DNA of 6,222 bases, taken from Ahrensia sp. (GTDB taxonomy: Bacteria; Pseudomonadota; Alphaproteobacteria; Rhizobiales; Rhizobiaceae). The DNA is taken from contig JAHEJF010000121.1 in assembly GCA_024639025.1 (NCBI GenBank), positions 1 through 6,222 on the forward strand. The letters run 5' to 3'. A program made the position numbers and the translations under genes. This document shows positions 4,818-6,222 of this stretch, piece by piece (position 1 is the stretch's first letter; each line of letters starts with the position of its first letter). The notes below the pieces were generated by a model. The model was not told the DNA's origin and did not search any database. It saw only the letters and a program-made list of their open reading frames with translations.

Positions 4818-6167
4818 CTAATTGGAGGACGGATCTGCGATCCAGCCAACAGCGACCTTGCCTCTGGTTTCGAACGGCGACGGCGCAGCGCGGCTGAAAA
4901 TCTGCTCTTTCAGTTCCAGGGCGCTAAGGGCAGGATCTTCAGACAGTATACGAACAGCCAGTGCGGCAATTCTCGGCACGGCGTAACTCGAACCAGATGC
5001 CTTTCCTGAGGCCCCCCGGAAATCGATGACGTCGATATTTTCAGCCGGGACCATGATATCGACGCTTTGCTCGCCCCAGTTGGAACCAGCTGCAAGTCGG
5101 CCAAACTGATCTGCTGATGTGACAGTGATAATGTTTTCCAACATTGAGGATGCCGGAAAAACCGGATTGCGATCAATATCCTTTCCATCGTTTCCGGCCG
5201 ACACAATTGCAAGAAGATCATGGCGCTTGAGCGCCTGTTCAAAAGCGCTCCATTCGTCTGATTTTCTGCTGCCCAGCGGCATTGCAAGGATGCGTGCGCC
5301 CGAGGCCGAAGCGCGCTCAACCAATTCAGCCATCCTGGTCATATCAGGTCTTGGATATCGAAACGGGATCAGTGCGGCATCCGGAGCTTCGCGAACAATG
5401 ATTGAAGCAACGGGCGTTCCATGGCGAATGGGCAGGAAAGGCCCGCGTGAGGTGTCACCATCATACGGCCACGGGTCCATATCCCAAAAATCATAGCCCA
5501 AAGAATTGCCGTCCTGATCACGGGCAAGATGGTTGCGGAAGTGTTCAAGGTCATAGGCAAGACCTGAATCAACCAGTGCGACCCGCACACCACCAGGATC
5601 TTCTCCGCTTGGCCAGGGCGCCTGAAGGGTTTCTGACCATCGCAACGTTTCCAGATCGTCTTCCAGATGATCCAGATATTGCCAAGCGCCTTCCTCTTCT
5701 CTGAGCTGTCGCCCGGAACGGATCGTGCAACCGCCATCAGCAATGACCATGCTCAACGGCTGTAGAATAGCTCCCTGCAGAGCAGAGTAAGTCGCGCGAA
5801 ACTGTCGTAACTGCCCGCCAAAGAGCCTCTTTTCAACAAGAAGTTCGCCGGAGCCTTCCACGGCCAAGCGCAACTCAATGCGCTGTGGAACTCCCTCTTG
5901 GGGGGTTCTTGTCTCCTCCAATATCCAGCTGCCCTGCAATGCAGTTTGCGCGTCAAAACCGGTCAGGTCCTGAATTGGGCACAATTTTGCCACTGCGAGC
6001 TTCAGCCAGTCGCTTGCACGTTCAGCACTCGCGGTGGGCGACATCGCGAAAACAAGGAAACAAATAAAAATCACAGATAAGTTGGATAGCAGAAGCAGAA
6101 AACACTTCCGTGGTTGCCGCGCAATGCGGGATTTCAAACTGATATTTTTGCGCCAACTTTTTTGCAA
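4818..6167 (-). CDS. Exported S8 (subtilisin-family) serine protease with unrecognised N-terminal domain (449 aa)
   Basis: The N-terminus has a basic region (residues 3-21), a hydrophobic core at 23-41 and PTASA at 44-48, so cleavage by signal peptidase I after A48 is likely. Residues about 50-185 form a domain I do not recognise, rich in predicted beta strands (LQGSWILEETRTP at 77-89, RIELRLAVEGSGELLVEKRLF at 96-116), with C63 and C147 as a possible disulfide. The catalytic domain runs from about 193 to 445: D200 (VALVDSGL), H249 (RHGTPVASI), oxyanion N326 (SAGNDG) and S394 (GSSYAVPRIAALA, with Ser replacing the usual Thr before the nucleophile). The full active site is present, so an active protease is expected. 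No C-terminal anchor or repeat is visible. The start is TTG at 6167, preceded by GAGAG six bases upstream; TTG at 6137 (residue 11) is a fair alternative. It may cleave its own N-terminal domain, as subtilisin prodomains are cleaved (inference). Confidence 0.9.
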   Translation of the reverse strand: MQKSWRKNISLKSRIARQPRKCFLLLLSNLSVIFICFLVFAMSPTASAERASDWLKLAVAKLCPIQDLTGFDAQTALQGSWILEETRTPQEGVPQRIELRLAVEGSGELLVEKRLFGGQLRQFRATYSALQGAILQPLSMVIADGGCTIRSGRQLREEEGAWQYLDHLEDDLETLRWSETLQAPWPSGEDPGGVRVALVDSGLAYDLEHFRNHLARDQDGNSLGYDFWDMDPWPYDGDTSRGPFLPIRHGTPVASIIVREAPDAALIPFRYPRPDMTRMAELVERASASGARILAMPLGSRKSDEWSAFEQALKRHDLLAIVSAGNDGKDIDRNPVFPASSMLENIITVTSADQFGRLAAGSNWGEQSVDIMVPAENIDVIDFRGASGKASGSSYAVPRIAALAVRILSEDPALSALELKEQIFSRAAPSPFETRGKVAVGWIADPSSN

Positions 6168-6176
6168 TGGCTTCTC

Positions 6177-6222
6177 TCAGATCAACCGGGAATACTTGGT
6201 ACTTGGCTCGTCCAGGATCATG
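6177..6222 (-). CDS. Possible C-terminal tail of an upstream minus-strand gene (partial)
   Basis: In the frame that ends with TGA at 6179-6177, the minus strand reads MILDEPSTKYSRLI from the window edge. It would end ten bases before the TTG of the S8 gene, the spacing expected within an operon, and its third codon positions are mostly G or C, which suits coding DNA. Too little is present to name the product. A different frame is also open here and runs to 6022, but it would overlap the S8 signal-peptide codons by about 145 bases. Confidence 0.3.
   Translation of the reverse strand, partial: MILDEPSTKYSRLI

Noticed and set aside
5119..5496. A 125-residue plus-strand open frame opposite the S8 protease
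   Set aside because: It lies antisense to the catalytic domain (H249 and N326 region) and has no supporting signals.
1..6222. CRISPR array, tRNA, rRNA, insertion sequence or attachment site
   Set aside because: No spaced direct repeats, cloverleaf with CCA end, transposase motif or target-site duplication was seen on either strand.

Overview
The window looks like alphaproteobacterial chromosome of moderate-to-high GC. Four neighbouring proteins on the left resemble small families seen mainly in Alphaproteobacteria (Rhizobiales/Rhodobacterales type), and the only good promoter -10 is CTATAT, the rhizobial consensus. No species can be named from the sequence. There is no transposase, integrase, tRNA, rRNA or CRISPR array.

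Layout: (1) Positions 1-72, minus strand, hold what may be the beginning of a divergent gene that runs off the left edge. It has a strong Shine-Dalgarno, an apparent ATT start and a signal-like hydrophobic N-terminus. (2) Positions 73-169 are a short intergenic region with candidate divergent promoters and a small leader hairpin. (3) Positions 170-2640, plus strand, are a compact four-gene operon: a 62-aa DUF6494-like protein, an Mrp/NBP35 (ApbC-type) Fe-S carrier ATPase starting at TTG, a biotin/lipoate-ligase-like protein with a C-terminal DUF4444-type domain, and a DUF6505-like protein. The last three are joined by 4-base ATGA overlaps, so they are probably translationally coupled. (4) Positions 2715-4757, plus strand, encode a 680-aa exported protein with the order trypsin-like protease, PDZ, second trypsin-like protease, TPR-like helices; both protease domains keep His-Asp-Ser. 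(5) Positions 4818-6167, minus strand, converge on it and encode an exported S8 (subtilisin-family) protease with a complete Asp-His-Asn-Ser set and an unrecognised N-terminal domain of about 140 residues. (6) At the right edge, the tail of another minus-strand gene may end at 6177, ten bases before the S8 start.

How the parts may work together: the Mrp protein would load or carry Fe-S clusters, and its tight coupling to a ligase-like protein and two small uncharacterised proteins suggests a specialised cofactor or enzyme-maturation module. The right half is a separate envelope-proteolysis neighbourhood: two exported serine proteases from unrelated clans, in convergent orientation, 60 bases apart. 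The least ordinary items are the double-protease architecture, the new-looking N-terminal domain of the S8 protease, the degenerate ligase active site and the possible ATT-initiated gene.
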